Source of the DNA: Streptacidiphilus sp. PB12-B1b | GTDB taxonomy: Bacteria; Actinomycetota; Actinomycetes; Streptomycetales; Streptomycetaceae | Length of the DNA stretch: 64,000 bases | Reading direction: 5' to 3' | NCBI RefSeq assembly: GCF_014084125.1 | Contig: NZ_CP048405.1 | Location: 1,116,001-1,180,000 of the forward strand | Shown here: piece after piece, positions 25,242-33,677 of the stretch | Layout of the letters: every line of letters starts with the position of its first letter | Position numbering within the stretch: the stretch's first letter is position 1 | The notes under the pieces: model-generated | The model's database searches: none | What the model was told of the DNA's origin: nothing | Seen by the model: the letters and a program-made list of their open reading frames with translations, nothing else | Program-made: the position numbers and the translations under genes

Positions 25242-26999
25242 TCACAGGCCCGCGGCGGCGGAGAGGTCGCGGGTGAGGTCGGCCAGCAGGTCGGCCGCCC
25301 GGGCGCGCGCGGGGGCGAGGCCGGAGGCGGAGGCGACCGGGAGGACGACCTCCAGGTAGCACTTGAGCTTGGGCTCGGTGCCGGACGGGCGGACCACCAC
25401 CCGGGCCGCGGCGACCGCGTCGCCGCTGAGCCGGTAGCGCAGGCCGTCGGTGGGCGGCAGCCCGCCCACCCCCTGGTCCAGGTCGTCGGCCTGGTCCACG
25501 GCCAGCCCGCCGAGCGCGGTCGGCGGCTGTTCCCGCAGCCGGGCCATGGCCGCGTCGATCAGCTTCAGGTCGGTCAGCCGCACCGACAGCTGGCTGGTGG
25601 CGTGCAGCCCGTGCCGGACGGCCAGCTCGTCCAGCAGGTCGTTCAGGGTGCGGCCGTCGGCCTTGAGGACGGCGGCGAGTTCGGCGACGGCCAGGGCGGC
25701 GGTGATGCCGTCCTTGTCGCGCACGCCCTGCGGGTCGACGCAGTAGCCGAGCGCCTCCTCGTAGCCGTAGCGCAGTCCGGGGGCGCGGGAGATCCACTTG
25801 AAGCCGGTGAGGGTCTCGGCGTAGGGCAGCCCGGCGGCTTCGGCGATCCGCGACAGCAGTGAGGAGGAGACGATGGTGGTGGCGAAGGCCCCCTGCGCGC
25901 CGCGCGCGGCCAGGTGGGTGGCGAGCAGGGCGCCCACCTCGTCCCCGTGCAGCATCCGCCAGCCGGCGTCGTCAGCGTCGGCGGTACCGGCGTCGGTGGC
26001 GCGGACGGCGACGGCGAGGCGGTCGGCGTCCGGGTCGTTGGCGATGATCAGGTCGGGCTGTCCGGGCGGGCCCTGCTCGGCCGCGGTGCGGATGGCCAGG
26101 TCCATCGCCCCCGGCTCCTCCGGGTTGGGGAAGGCGACGGTGGGGAAGTCCGGGTCGGGGTCGGCCTGGGCGGCCACCGTCAGCGGGGCCGGGAAGCCCG
26201 CGCGGTCGAAGGCGGCGAGCAGCGTGTCCCGGCCGACGCCGTGCAGCGGGGTGTAGACGACGCTCAGGTCGCGCGGGGTGGCCGGGTCCAGGGTGGTGAG
26301 CGCGCGGGCCAGGTACGGCTCGACGATCTGCTGTCCGGTCAGCACCTGCCAGCCCCCGGCGGCGCGCGGGACGTCCGCCAGCGAGCCGATGGCGTCGATC
26401 CGGGCGGCGATGTCGGCGTCCTGCGGCGGGACGATCTGCGCGCCGTCGCCCAGGTAGACCTTGTAGCCGTTGTCCCGGGCCGGGTTGTGGCTGGCGGTGA
26501 CCATCACCCCGGCCACCGCGCCCAGGTGGCGGATGGCGAAGGCCAGCACCGGCGTGGGCAGCGGGCCGGGCAGCAGCGCGGCCCGCAGCCCCGCCCCGAC
26601 CACGGCGGCGGCCGTGTCCAGGGCGAAGTCGCGCGACTTGTACCGGGCGTCGTAGCCGATCACCACCAGGCCGTCCGGGGAGTCCTGGCGCAGGTAGGCG
26701 GCCAGCCCGGCGGCGGTGCGCAGCACCACGGCGCGGTTCATCCGGGTCGGCCCGGCACCCATCTCGCCGCGCAGCCCGGCGGTGCCGAACCGCAGCGTCC
26801 CGGAGAACCGCTCGGCCAGCTCGGACCAGGCCCGGGCCTCGTCCTCGGAGCCGTCGCCCTCGCCGCACTCGGCGGCGGCGAGGAGGGCGGACAGCTCGGC
26901 CCGGGTGTCCGGGTCGGGGTCCTCGGCGAGCCAGCTCCGGGCCCGGGAGAGCAGGTCGGTGGCGGGGATCGGCGTCATGGAGTCATCCGTTCCGTTCAT
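25242..26999 (-). CDS. Phosphoglucomutase/phosphomannomutase family enzyme
   Basis: A 585-residue alpha-D-phosphohexomutase. The catalytic phosphoserine loop is VTASHNPARDNGYKVYLG, the metal-binding loop is IANDPDADRLAVAV, the sugar-binding loop is GYEEALGYCVD, and the phosphate-binding loop near the C-terminus is VRPSGTEPKLKCYLEV. Whether it acts on glucose, mannose or, given the adjacent purine nucleoside phosphorylase, (deoxy)ribose phosphate cannot be told by eye; the length and N-terminal FGTAGLRGEMGAG fit the PGM/PMM type often annotated as phosphopentomutase in this context. Two starts are possible (26999 and ATG 26978). The PNP gene lies 100 bases upstream on the same strand. Confidence 0.9.
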   Translation of the reverse strand: MNGTDDSMTPIPATDLLSRARSWLAEDPDPDTRAELSALLAAAECGEGDGSEDEARAWSELAERFSGTLRFGTAGLRGEMGAGPTRMNRAVVLRTAAGLAAYLRQDSPDGLVVIGYDARYKSRDFALDTAAAVVGAGLRAALLPGPLPTPVLAFAIRHLGAVAGVMVTASHNPARDNGYKVYLGDGAQIVPPQDADIAARIDAIGSLADVPRAAGGWQVLTGQQIVEPYLARALTTLDPATPRDLSVVYTPLHGVGRDTLLAAFDRAGFPAPLTVAAQADPDPDFPTVAFPNPEEPGAMDLAIRTAAEQGPPGQPDLIIANDPDADRLAVAVRATDAGTADADDAGWRMLHGDEVGALLATHLAARGAQGAFATTIVSSSLLSRIAEAAGLPYAETLTGFKWISRAPGLRYGYEEALGYCVDPQGVRDKDGITAALAVAELAAVLKADGRTLNDLLDELAVRHGLHATSQLSVRLTDLKLIDAAMARLREQPPTALGGLAVDQADDLDQGVGGLPPTDGLRYRLSGDAVAAARVVVRPSGTEPKLKCYLEVVLPVASASGLAPARARAADLLADLTRDLSAAAGL

Positions 27000-27099
27000 T
27001 GTCCGGCGCCTCGGTGGCCGGGGTGGTCGTCCGGTGGTGTTCGCCGTTGGTCTCCGGGGGTGGCCCGGCGGCGGGCGGCGGGCGCCGGTCAGCCGGTGG

Positions 27100-27918
27100 T
27101 CACAGCCGCTGCAGGACGTCGGCGAGCAGCGCCCCCATGCGGGAGGCGGACGCCTGGCCTGCGGCCAGCACCTCGGCGTGGTTGAGCGGCTCGCCGCTCA
27201 GGCCCGCGGCGAGGTTGGTGACCAGGGAGAGGCCGAGGACCTCGGCCCCCGCCTCGCGGGCGGCGATGGCCTCGAGGACGGTGGACATGCCGACCAGGTC
27301 CGCGCCCATCGTCCGGACCATCCGGATCTCGGCCGGGGTCTCGTAGTGCGGGCCGGGGAACTGGGCGTAGACGCCCTCCTCCAGGCCGGGGTCGACCTCC
27401 CGGCACAGGGCGCGCAGGCGCGGCGAGTAGAGGTCGGTGAGGTCGACGAAGTTGGCGCCGACGATGGGCGAGGCCGCCGTCAGGTTGAGGTGGTCGCTGA
27501 TGAGCACCGGCTGGCCGGGCGTCATGCCCGCCCGCAGGCCGCCGCAGCCGTTGGTGAGGACCACCGTGCGGCATCCGGCGGCGACGGCGGTGCGGACGCC
27601 GTGGGCGACGGCGGCGACGCCGTGCCCCTCGTAGTAGTGGGTGCGGCCGAGGAAGACCAGGGCGCGGGTGCCGCCGATCTGGAGCGACCGGACCTTGCCG
27701 GAGTGGCCGGCGACGGCGGGCGGTGGGAACCCGGGGAGTTCGGTGACCGGGAACTCGCAGGCAGGGGCGCCGAGCTCGTCGGCTGCCGGAACCCAGCCGG
27801 AGCCCATCACCAGAGCCACGTCGTGCTGTTCCACACCGGTGAGGGCGCGCACGGCTGCGGCGGCGTCCTTGGCGGCGGCGTAGGGATCGGTGATGACCGA
27901 CTGAAGGTATGCGTTCAC
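27100..27918 (-). CDS. Purine nucleoside phosphorylase
   Basis: A 272-residue trimeric-type PNP that splits purine (deoxy)nucleosides with phosphate to base and sugar-1-phosphate. Visible motifs are LVMGSGW (phosphate-binding Ser), [49 protein letters not shown] (base-binding Glu), [18 protein letters not shown] and SLVTNLAAG (Asn). Start GTG 27918 is fixed by a leaderless promoter. The downstream hexomutase could use the sugar phosphate or act on its product, giving a nucleoside salvage unit. A perfect palindrome overlaps its promoter. Confidence 0.93.
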   Translation of the reverse strand: MNAYLQSVITDPYAAAKDAAAAVRALTGVEQHDVALVMGSGWVPAADELGAPACEFPVTELPGFPPPAVAGHSGKVRSLQIGGTRALVFLGRTHYYEGHGVAAVAHGVRTAVAAGCRTVVLTNGCGGLRAGMTPGQPVLISDHLNLTAASPIVGANFVDLTDLYSPRLRALCREVDPGLEEGVYAQFPGPHYETPAEIRMVRTMGADLVGMSTVLEAIAAREAGAEVLGLSLVTNLAAGLSGEPLNHAEVLAAGQASASRMGALLADVLQRL

Positions 27919-27952
27919 GCGACGAGGATAACCACGAAACCTACGCGCGTAG
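27919..27952 (-). promoter_or_regulatory. PNP promoter with overlapping palindromic operator
   Basis: On the minus strand TATCCT (27930-27925) is six bases before GTG 27918 with no Shine-Dalgarno, a leaderless layout. The perfect 12-bp palindrome CTACGCGCGTAG (27941-27952) lies in the -35/spacer zone, where a bound repressor would block RNA polymerase. The cognate regulator is unknown. Confidence 0.6.
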
Positions 27953-28090
27953 AAGTGGTCCGGGCCGATGGTCCCGGTTTGGCACCGTCTGGTCCATCCC
28001 GAGGTCCGTCAGATGGACGCCCGGACCGGCGTCGGACGGGTATCGATTGAGGAGGAAAGCGGACAGAATGCCGCGCCCGCCCGGCAGGGC

Positions 28091-28528
28091 CTAGCAGGGG
28101 CGCTTGCGCAGTTCCATCACGTAGTCGTGCGGGGCGCCCGCGGACTCCGCCGCGTCGGCGATGATGCCGAGGTAGCGCGCCGAGGGCAGGCCGCCCTCGT
28201 AGTCGTTGAGGACGTACGTCCAGGCGGTGAGGTCGCCCTCCAGGGTGTGCACCCGCACCCGGACCTTGCGGTAGAAGCCCAGCGGCAGGCCCTCCCAGCG
28301 GTCGAGCCCGGCCTCGTCGCCCGGGGCGATGTCGTAGAGGCCGACGAAGACCTGGTCCTTCTCGTCCTCGACCACGGTGGCGATGGAGCCCTCCCAGCCG
28401 AACTGCTCGCCGCCGAAGGTCAGCCGCCAGCCGTCCAGCCAGCCGGTGCAGCGCAGCGGGGAGTGCGGGGCGCGGCGGCTCATCTGCCGCGCGTCGAGGT
28501 TGCTGGCGTAGGCGGCATAGAGCGACAT
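28091..28528 (-). CDS. Gamma-glutamylcyclotransferase-family protein
   Basis: A 145-residue protein of the GGCT/AIG2-like fold. The N-terminal YAAYASNLD matches the YGSN substrate loop, and PLGFYRKVRVRVHTLEGDLTAWTYVLNDYEGGLPSARYLGII carries the conserved barrel strands. The acid typical of the catalytic site is plausible in the YDIAPGDEAGLDRWEG segment. Family enzymes cleave gamma-glutamyl amino acids to 5-oxoproline, but many bacterial members are uncharacterised. It is divergent from the LpdA-like gene over 82 bases; both appear leaderless. Confidence 0.83.
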   Translation of the reverse strand: MSLYAAYASNLDARQMSRRAPHSPLRCTGWLDGWRLTFGGEQFGWEGSIATVVEDEKDQVFVGLYDIAPGDEAGLDRWEGLPLGFYRKVRVRVHTLEGDLTAWTYVLNDYEGGLPSARYLGIIADAAESAGAPHDYVMELRKRPC

Positions 28529-28541
28529 GCGGCATAGCCTA
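28529..28541 (-). promoter_or_regulatory. -10 box of a predicted leaderless promoter for the cyclotransferase-family gene
   Basis: On the minus strand TAGGCT (28541-28536), seven bases, then ATG 28528. No Shine-Dalgarno. Confidence 0.5.
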
Positions 28542-28597
28542 CGGGAGCCGCCGGTACGCGGGCGGAGCCGTGGTGTCGCCCACCCCTCGCGGTGCGG

Positions 28598-28610
28598 GAC
28601 AATGGCTCAT
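28598..28610 (+). promoter_or_regulatory. -10-like box of a possible leaderless promoter for the LpdA-like gene
   Basis: GACAAT (28598-28603) is seven bases before GTG 28611. It departs from TANNNT at the first base, so support is weaker than for the other leaderless promoters, but it favours GTG 28611 over ATG 28602. Confidence 0.4.
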
Positions 28611-30038
28611 GTGACTCGCATTGTGATCATTGGTGGCGGACCCGGCGGCTACGAGGCGGCACTCGTCGCCGCTCAACTCGGCGCGGAGGTGACCGTCGTC
28701 GACCGCGACGGCCTCGGCGGGGCGGCGGTGCTGACCGACTGCGTGCCCTCCAAGACGCTGATCGCCACCGCCGAGGTGATGACCAGCTTCGACAGCTCCT
28801 ACGAGGAGCTGGGCATCAAGGTCGCGGCGGACCCGTCCAGTGCCCGCGTGGTCGGGGTGGACCTGGGCAAGGTCAACCGACGCGTCAAGCGGCTCGCGGT
28901 CGCCCAGTCGCACGACATCACCCAGTCCGTCACCCGGGCCGGGATCACCCTGCTGCGCGGCTTCGGCCGGCTGGAGGGCGGCCAGGACATCGACGGCTCG
29001 CGCGCCGTCGTGGTCGACCTGGTCGACGGCGGGACGCAGACGCTGCGCGCCGACGCCGTGCTGATCGCCACCGGCAACCGCCCGCGCGAGCTGCCCGAGG
29101 CCAAGCCGGACGGCGAGCGCATCCTCACCTGGACTCAGGTCTACGACCTGGACGAGCTGCCGGACGAGCTGATCGTGGTCGGTTCCGGCGTCACCGGCGC
29201 CGAGTTCGCCGGCGCCTACCAGGCCCTCGGCTCCAAGGTGACGCTGGTCTCCAGCCGCGACCGGGTGCTGCCCGGCGAGGACCCGGACGCCGCCGCGGTG
29301 CTGGAGGACGTCTTCAAGCGGCGCGGCATGAACGTCATCTCCCGCTCGCGCGGCGAGGCGGCCCGGCGGGTCGGCGACAAGGTCGAGGTGACGCTGACCG
29401 GCGGCCAGGTGATCACCGGCTCGCACGTGCTGATGGCGGTCGGCTCCATCCCCAACACCGCGGGCATGGGCCTGGAGGAGGCCGGGGTCAAGCTGACCGA
29501 CGGCGGCCAGGTCAAGGTGGACCGGGTGTCCCGGACCTCCGCCCCGGGCGTGTACGCGGCCGGCGACTGCACCGGCGTGCTGGCGCTGGCCTCGGTCGCC
29601 GCCATGCAGGGGCGCATCGCCATGTACCACGCGCTGGGCGACGCGGTGCAGCCGCTGAACCTGAAGACGGTCGCCGCCAACGTCTTCACCGACCCGGAGA
29701 TCGCCACGGTCGGCTACAGCGCCGCCGACGTCGAGTGCGGCAAGATGGACGCGGTCTGCGTCAAGCTGCCGCTGCGCGGCAACCCGCGCGCCAAGATGCA
29801 GGGCATCCGGGACGGCTTCGTGAAGCTGTTCTGCCGCCCCGGCACCGGCATCGTCGTCGGCGGGGTGATCGTCGCGCCGCGCGCCAGCGAGCTGATCCAC
29901 CCGATCTCGCTGGCGGTGGAGCTCAACCTGACCGTGGAGCAGGTCTCCGGCGCGTTCACGGTCTACCCCTCGGTGTCCGGCTCGGTCGCCGAGGCCGCGC
30001 GCCAGCTGCACATCCGCAAACGCGCCGACCAGTCCTGA
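28611..30038 (+). CDS. lpdA: NAD(P)H-quinone dehydrogenase, LpdA-like flavoprotein disulfide reductase family
   Basis: A 475-residue FAD enzyme of the pyridine nucleotide-disulfide oxidoreductase family. FAD site IIGGGPGGYEAALVAAQLGAEV; NAD(P) site ELIVVGSGVTGAEFAGAYQALG; second FAD site GVYAAGDCTGVLALASVA; C-terminal dimerisation domain with a His-less VYPSVSGSVAEAARQ. Where lipoamide dehydrogenase has CxxxxC, this protein reads GLGGAAVLTDCVPSK, so one redox cysteine is missing and it cannot do dithiol chemistry. That is the pattern of mycobacterial LpdA, which reduces quinones. The DeoR-type gene follows 134 bases downstream. Confidence 0.88.
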   Translation: MTRIVIIGGGPGGYEAALVAAQLGAEVTVVDRDGLGGAAVLTDCVPSKTLIATAEVMTSFDSSYEELGIKVAADPSSARVVGVDLGKVNRRVKRLAVAQSHDITQSVTRAGITLLRGFGRLEGGQDIDGSRAVVVDLVDGGTQTLRADAVLIATGNRPRELPEAKPDGERILTWTQVYDLDELPDELIVVGSGVTGAEFAGAYQALGSKVTLVSSRDRVLPGEDPDAAAVLEDVFKRRGMNVISRSRGEAARRVGDKVEVTLTGGQVITGSHVLMAVGSIPNTAGMGLEEAGVKLTDGGQVKVDRVSRTSAPGVYAAGDCTGVLALASVAAMQGRIAMYHALGDAVQPLNLKTVAANVFTDPEIATVGYSAADVECGKMDAVCVKLPLRGNPRAKMQGIRDGFVKLFCRPGTGIVVGGVIVAPRASELIHPISLAVELNLTVEQVSGAFTVYPSVSGSVAEAARQLHIRKRADQS

Positions 30039-30172
30039 CGGCCCGTCCGGCCCCGCTTTCCCCCGTACGGGGGAGCGGGGGCCGGTGCGGGCGGCGCGAA
30101 TTGTAGCGCTGCGCGCCGCTGGCTGGTGGACAACTTCGGCTACTAGGTGCAAACGCCTGAAAGCAGACGGTC

Positions 30173-31171
30173 ATGCACGTTACCGTCTGTTTCGTGTTCG
30201 CAGCAGAACGTCGCCAGTTGATCCTCGAAATGGTGCGCGCCAACGGAGCGGTATCGCTCCGGGAGCTCGCACGAGTCGTCCAGACCTCCGAAGTGACCGT
30301 GCGCCGTGACGTACGCGCTTTGGAGGCCGAGGGCCTCCTCGACCGCCGGCACGGGGGCGCGGTGCTCCCCGGCGGTCTCTCACGGGAGCCCGGATACCCG
30401 CAGAAGACCCATCTCGCCGCCGCCGAGAAGAGCGCGATCGCGGACCTCGCCGCGTCGATGGTCGCCGAGGGCGACGCCATCGTCGTCGGGGCGGGCACGA
30501 CCACGCAGGAGCTGGCCAGGCGGCTGGCCAGGGTGCCCGGCCTGACCGTGGTCACCAACTCGCTGCTCGTCGCCCAGGTGCTGGCGCACGCCAACCGGGT
30601 GGAGGTGGTGATGACCGGCGGCACCCTGCGCGGCTCCAACTACGCCCTGGTGGGCAGCGGGGCCGAGCAGTCCCTGCAGGGGCTGCGGGTGTCCCGGGCC
30701 TTCGTCTCCGGCAGCGGGCTGACCGCCGAGCGCGGCCTGTCCACCACCAACATGCTCTCCGCCAGCGTGGACCGGGCCCTGGTGGCCGCCGCCGCCGAGG
30801 TCGTGGTCCTGGCCGACCACGCCAAGCTCGGCAGCGACACCATGTTCCAGACGGTCGGCACCGACGGCATCGCCTACCTGGTGACCAACGAGGCCGCGAC
30901 GGCCTCGGAGCCCGCCGTACGGGAGCTGGACGCGCTGGCGGACCGGGGCGTCCAGGTGTGCGTCGCCCCGGCCGTCCAGGGCAGCCCGGGGGCCGTCCCG
31001 ATGGTGGTGCTGCCGTCGGTGGCCGGGCCCTCCGGCCCGGCCGGGCCCGCGGGCGGCCCCGGCGGGCCGGGTGCCCCGGTGGGCGGAGCGCCCCTGCGCG
31101 GCCCGTTCCCGGCGCAGCGGCGGTCACCCGTCGCCGCCCCGGTGCTGCGCGGCCGCACCGGCACCGCCTAG
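30173..31171 (+). CDS. DeoR/GlpR-family transcriptional regulator
   Basis: A 332-residue repressor. The N-terminal HTH_DeoR is RRQLILEMVRANGAVSLRELARVVQTSEVTVRRDVRALEAEGLLDRRHGGA, followed by the DeoRC sensor domain with ADLAASMVAEGDAIVVGAGTTTQELARRL and LTVVTNSLLVAQVL, a fold that binds phosphorylated sugars. The final 75 residues are a Gly/Pro-rich tail not needed for the fold. ATG 30173 is used, in line with homologues I recall (MHVTV). The effector is unknown; nearby nucleoside and sugar-phosphate enzymes (PNP, hexomutase) make a sugar phosphate plausible. It converges on accA2. Confidence 0.87.
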   Translation: MHVTVCFVFAAERRQLILEMVRANGAVSLRELARVVQTSEVTVRRDVRALEAEGLLDRRHGGAVLPGGLSREPGYPQKTHLAAAEKSAIADLAASMVAEGDAIVVGAGTTTQELARRLARVPGLTVVTNSLLVAQVLAHANRVEVVMTGGTLRGSNYALVGSGAEQSLQGLRVSRAFVSGSGLTAERGLSTTNMLSASVDRALVAAAAEVVVLADHAKLGSDTMFQTVGTDGIAYLVTNEAATASEPAVRELDALADRGVQVCVAPAVQGSPGAVPMVVLPSVAGPSGPAGPAGGPGGPGAPVGGAPLRGPFPAQRRSPVAAPVLRGRTGTA

Positions 31172-31212
31172 CCCCCGGCTGCCCCCTCCCGCCATCGCCG
31201 GGCCCGGACGGC

Positions 31213-31253
31213 GGCTGCCCCCTGCCCGCGGTGACGGCGGGCAGGGGGCAGCC
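31213..31253. terminator. Bidirectional terminator between the DeoR-family gene and accA2
   Basis: A perfect 16-bp stem (31213-31228 with 31238-31253, GGCTGCCCCCTGCCCG arm) and nine-base loop, placed between two convergent genes. Confidence 0.8.
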
Positions 31254-31281
31254 GGGGTGCGGGCCGCGGGGCGGGCCTGCG

Positions 31282-33048
31282 TCAGTCCTTGATCTCGCAG
31301 ATCACCGCGCCGCTGGTGACGGTCGCGCCGATGGCCGCGCTCAGGCCGACGACGGTGCCCGCCTTGTGCGCGTTCAGCGGCTGCTCCATCTTCATCGCCT
31401 CCAGGACGACGACCAGTTCGCCCTCGGCGACGGTCTGGCCCTCCTCGACCGCGACCTTGACGATGGTGCCCTGCATCGGCGACGCCAGGCTGTCGCCGGA
31501 CGCCGCAGAGCCGGACTTGCCGCTCACCGCCCGGCGCTTGGACTTGGCGGCGGCGGGCTTCGCCGAGGCCACCGCGCCCAGGCCGGACGGCAGCGACACC
31601 TCGATGCGCTTGCCGCCGACCTCGACCACCACGGTCTCCCGGGCGTCGGGCTCCTCGGCCTCCGCGCCGCTCGGGGCGAACGGCGGGATGGTGTTGTCGA
31701 AGTCGGTCTCGATCCACCGGGTGTAGATCGTGAACGGCTCGTCGCTGTCCTGCAGTTCCGGGGCGAACGCCGGGTCGGTGACGACCGCGCGGTGGAACGG
31801 GAGGGCCGTGGCCATGCCCTCGACCTGGAACTCGGCCAGTGCCCGGGAGGCCCGCTGCAGCGCCTGCTTGCGGGTGGCGCCGGTGATGATCAGCTTGGCC
31901 AGCAGCGAGTCCCAGGCCGGGCCGATCACCGAGCCGGCCTCGACGCCGGAGTCCAGCCGGACGCCCGGGCCGGTCGGCGCCGCGAACGCGGTCACCGTGC
32001 CCGGGGCGGGCAGGAAGCCTCGGCCCGGGTCCTCGCCGTTGATGCGGAACTCGAAGGAGTGACCCCGCAGCTCGGGGTCGCCGTAGCCGAGCTCCTCGCC
32101 GTCGGCGATCCGGAACTGCTCGCGGACCAGGTCCAGCCCGGTGACCTCCTCGGTGACCGGGTGCTCGACCTGGAGCCGGGTGTTCACCTCCAGGAAGGAG
32201 ATGGTGCCGTCGACGGCGACCAGGAACTCGCAGGTGCCGGCGCCGACATAGCCCGCCTCGCGCAGGATGGCCTTGGAGGCCGCGTACAGCTCGGCGTTCT
32301 GGACCTCGGTCAGGAACGGCGCCGGGGCCTCCTCGACCAGCTTCTGGTGCCGGCGCTGGAGCGAGCAGTCGCGGGTGGAGACCACCACGACGTTGCCGTG
32401 GGTGTCGGCCAGGCACTGCGTCTCGACGTGGCGCGGCCGGTCGAGGTAGCGCTCGACGAAGCACTCGCCCCGGCCGAAGGCGGCGACGGCCTCACGGACC
32501 GCCGAGTCGTACAGCTCCGGCACCTCTTCGAGGGTGCGGGCGACCTTGAGGCCGCGCCCGCCGCCGCCGAAGGCCGCCTTGATGGCGATCGGCAGGCCGT
32601 GCTCGCGGGCGAAGGCCACCACCTCGTCCGGCCCGGAGACCGGGTCGGGGGTGCCGGCCACCAGCGGCGCGCCCGCGCGCTGGGCGATGTGACGGGCCGC
32701 GACCTTGTCGCCGAGGTCGCGGATGGCCTGCGGCGGCGGGCCGATCCAGATCAGGCCGGCGTCGAGCACGGCCTGGGCGAACTCGGCGTTCTCGGACAGG
32801 AATCCGTAGCCGGGGTGGATCGAGTCCGCGCCGGAGTCGGCTGCGGCCTTCAGTACCTTGGCGAAGTCCAGGTAACTGGTGGCCGGGGTGTCGCCACCGA
32901 GGGCGAAGGCCTCGTCGGCCGCGCGGACGTGCAGCGCGTCCCGGTCCGGCTCGGCGTACACGGCGACGCTGGCGATACCTGCGTCTCGGCAGGCCCGGGC
33001 TACGCGGACTGCGATTTCTCCGCGGTTGGCGATGAGCACCTTGCGCAC
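31282..33048 (-). CDS. accA2: Acyl-CoA carboxylase alpha subunit (biotin carboxylase plus BCCP)
   Basis: A 588-residue fusion. Residues 1-446 are the ATP-grasp biotin carboxylase ([32 protein letters not shown], the glycine-rich [46 protein letters not shown]). After an Ala/Lys linker the C-terminal domain carries the biotinyl lysine in [11 protein letters not shown] (about Lys553). In Streptomyces this subunit is shared by acetyl- and propionyl-CoA carboxylases with different beta subunits; pccB and pccE are 2-4 kb away. BirA in this window should biotinylate it. GTG 33048 has GGGAG upstream. A putative operator lies in the divergent region. Confidence 0.94.
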   Translation of the reverse strand: MRKVLIANRGEIAVRVARACRDAGIASVAVYAEPDRDALHVRAADEAFALGGDTPATSYLDFAKVLKAAADSGADSIHPGYGFLSENAEFAQAVLDAGLIWIGPPPQAIRDLGDKVAARHIAQRAGAPLVAGTPDPVSGPDEVVAFAREHGLPIAIKAAFGGGGRGLKVARTLEEVPELYDSAVREAVAAFGRGECFVERYLDRPRHVETQCLADTHGNVVVVSTRDCSLQRRHQKLVEEAPAPFLTEVQNAELYAASKAILREAGYVGAGTCEFLVAVDGTISFLEVNTRLQVEHPVTEEVTGLDLVREQFRIADGEELGYGDPELRGHSFEFRINGEDPGRGFLPAPGTVTAFAAPTGPGVRLDSGVEAGSVIGPAWDSLLAKLIITGATRKQALQRASRALAEFQVEGMATALPFHRAVVTDPAFAPELQDSDEPFTIYTRWIETDFDNTIPPFAPSGAEAEEPDARETVVVEVGGKRIEVSLPSGLGAVASAKPAAAKSKRRAVSGKSGSAASGDSLASPMQGTIVKVAVEEGQTVAEGELVVVLEAMKMEQPLNAHKAGTVVGLSAAIGATVTSGAVICEIKD

Positions 33049-33210
33049 AATGGCTCCCTTCTTGAACCGTGGATGAGTTTATGGACTCCGCGGGGCCGCT
33101 GCCGAGTCGGTTCCCGTGGTGAGCTTGCCCACACGGAGGGTGATTCCTTCCGCCCAACGGTACGCCGGGCTGTCGGGACGAGGGGTTCGCCCCGCCCCTT
33201 CCGTACGTGA

Positions 33211-33233
33211 TTACCAATCAGTAAGGTGCGCTC
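33211..33233 (+). promoter_or_regulatory. Leaderless promoter with overlapping TetR-type operator
   Basis: TAAGGT (33222-33227) is six bases before ATG 33234 with no Shine-Dalgarno. TTACCAATCAGTAA (33211-33224), an inverted repeat TTACY-N4-RGTAA, overlaps this -10. A closely related site lies upstream of the acyl-CoA dehydrogenase gene at 62521. The region also serves the divergent accA2, about 160 bases away. Confidence 0.55.
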
Positions 33234-33677
33234 ATGCGGAGGTGGACGGCGGGTGCGGCGGTCGTGCTGCTGGTGCTGGAGGCATTGGCCTCGGGCCTGG
33301 TCGGCGCGGTCCTCGGTGATGCGGTGACAAGGCAGAACATGTCCTTCGGGGGCCTGGCGCCCCGGGCCATGGCCGTCGGGGCATGGGTCGGACTGGGGGC
33401 GCTGGCGGTCTTCCTGCTGGTGACCGCCGCGGCGGTCGCGCGCACGGCTCTGCGCGGCCGGTCGATGGGGCGGCCCACAAGGATTCTGCTGATTGTCTGT
33501 GCGGTGCTCCACGGGGTGCTCGCGGCCGGGCTGCTGGCGCTGTCCGGCGTGTCGGCGTTCGCGGTGCTGGCCGTGACCCTGACGCTGCTGGTGCTGCTGC
33601 TGTTCACGCCGCATCAGCCGGCTCCTGGCCCGGGGCAGCTCCTGGCACCGGACGCGGCGCCGACGCCTGTGCCGTGA
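33234..33677 (+). CDS. Small polytopic membrane protein
   Basis: A 147-residue protein of unknown function with four predicted membrane segments (about residues 6-28, 46-70, 83-105 and 107-125) and a Pro/Ala-rich C-terminal tail. There are no conserved motifs that I recognise. It is divergent from accA2 and its 3' end overlaps the convergent downstream gene by 74 bases. Its promoter carries the TTAC/GTAA operator. Confidence 0.7.
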   Translation: MRRWTAGAAVVLLVLEALASGLVGAVLGDAVTRQNMSFGGLAPRAMAVGAWVGLGALAVFLLVTAAAVARTALRGRSMGRPTRILLIVCAVLHGVLAAGLLALSGVSAFAVLAVTLTLLVLLLFTPHQPAPGPGQLLAPDAAPTPVP

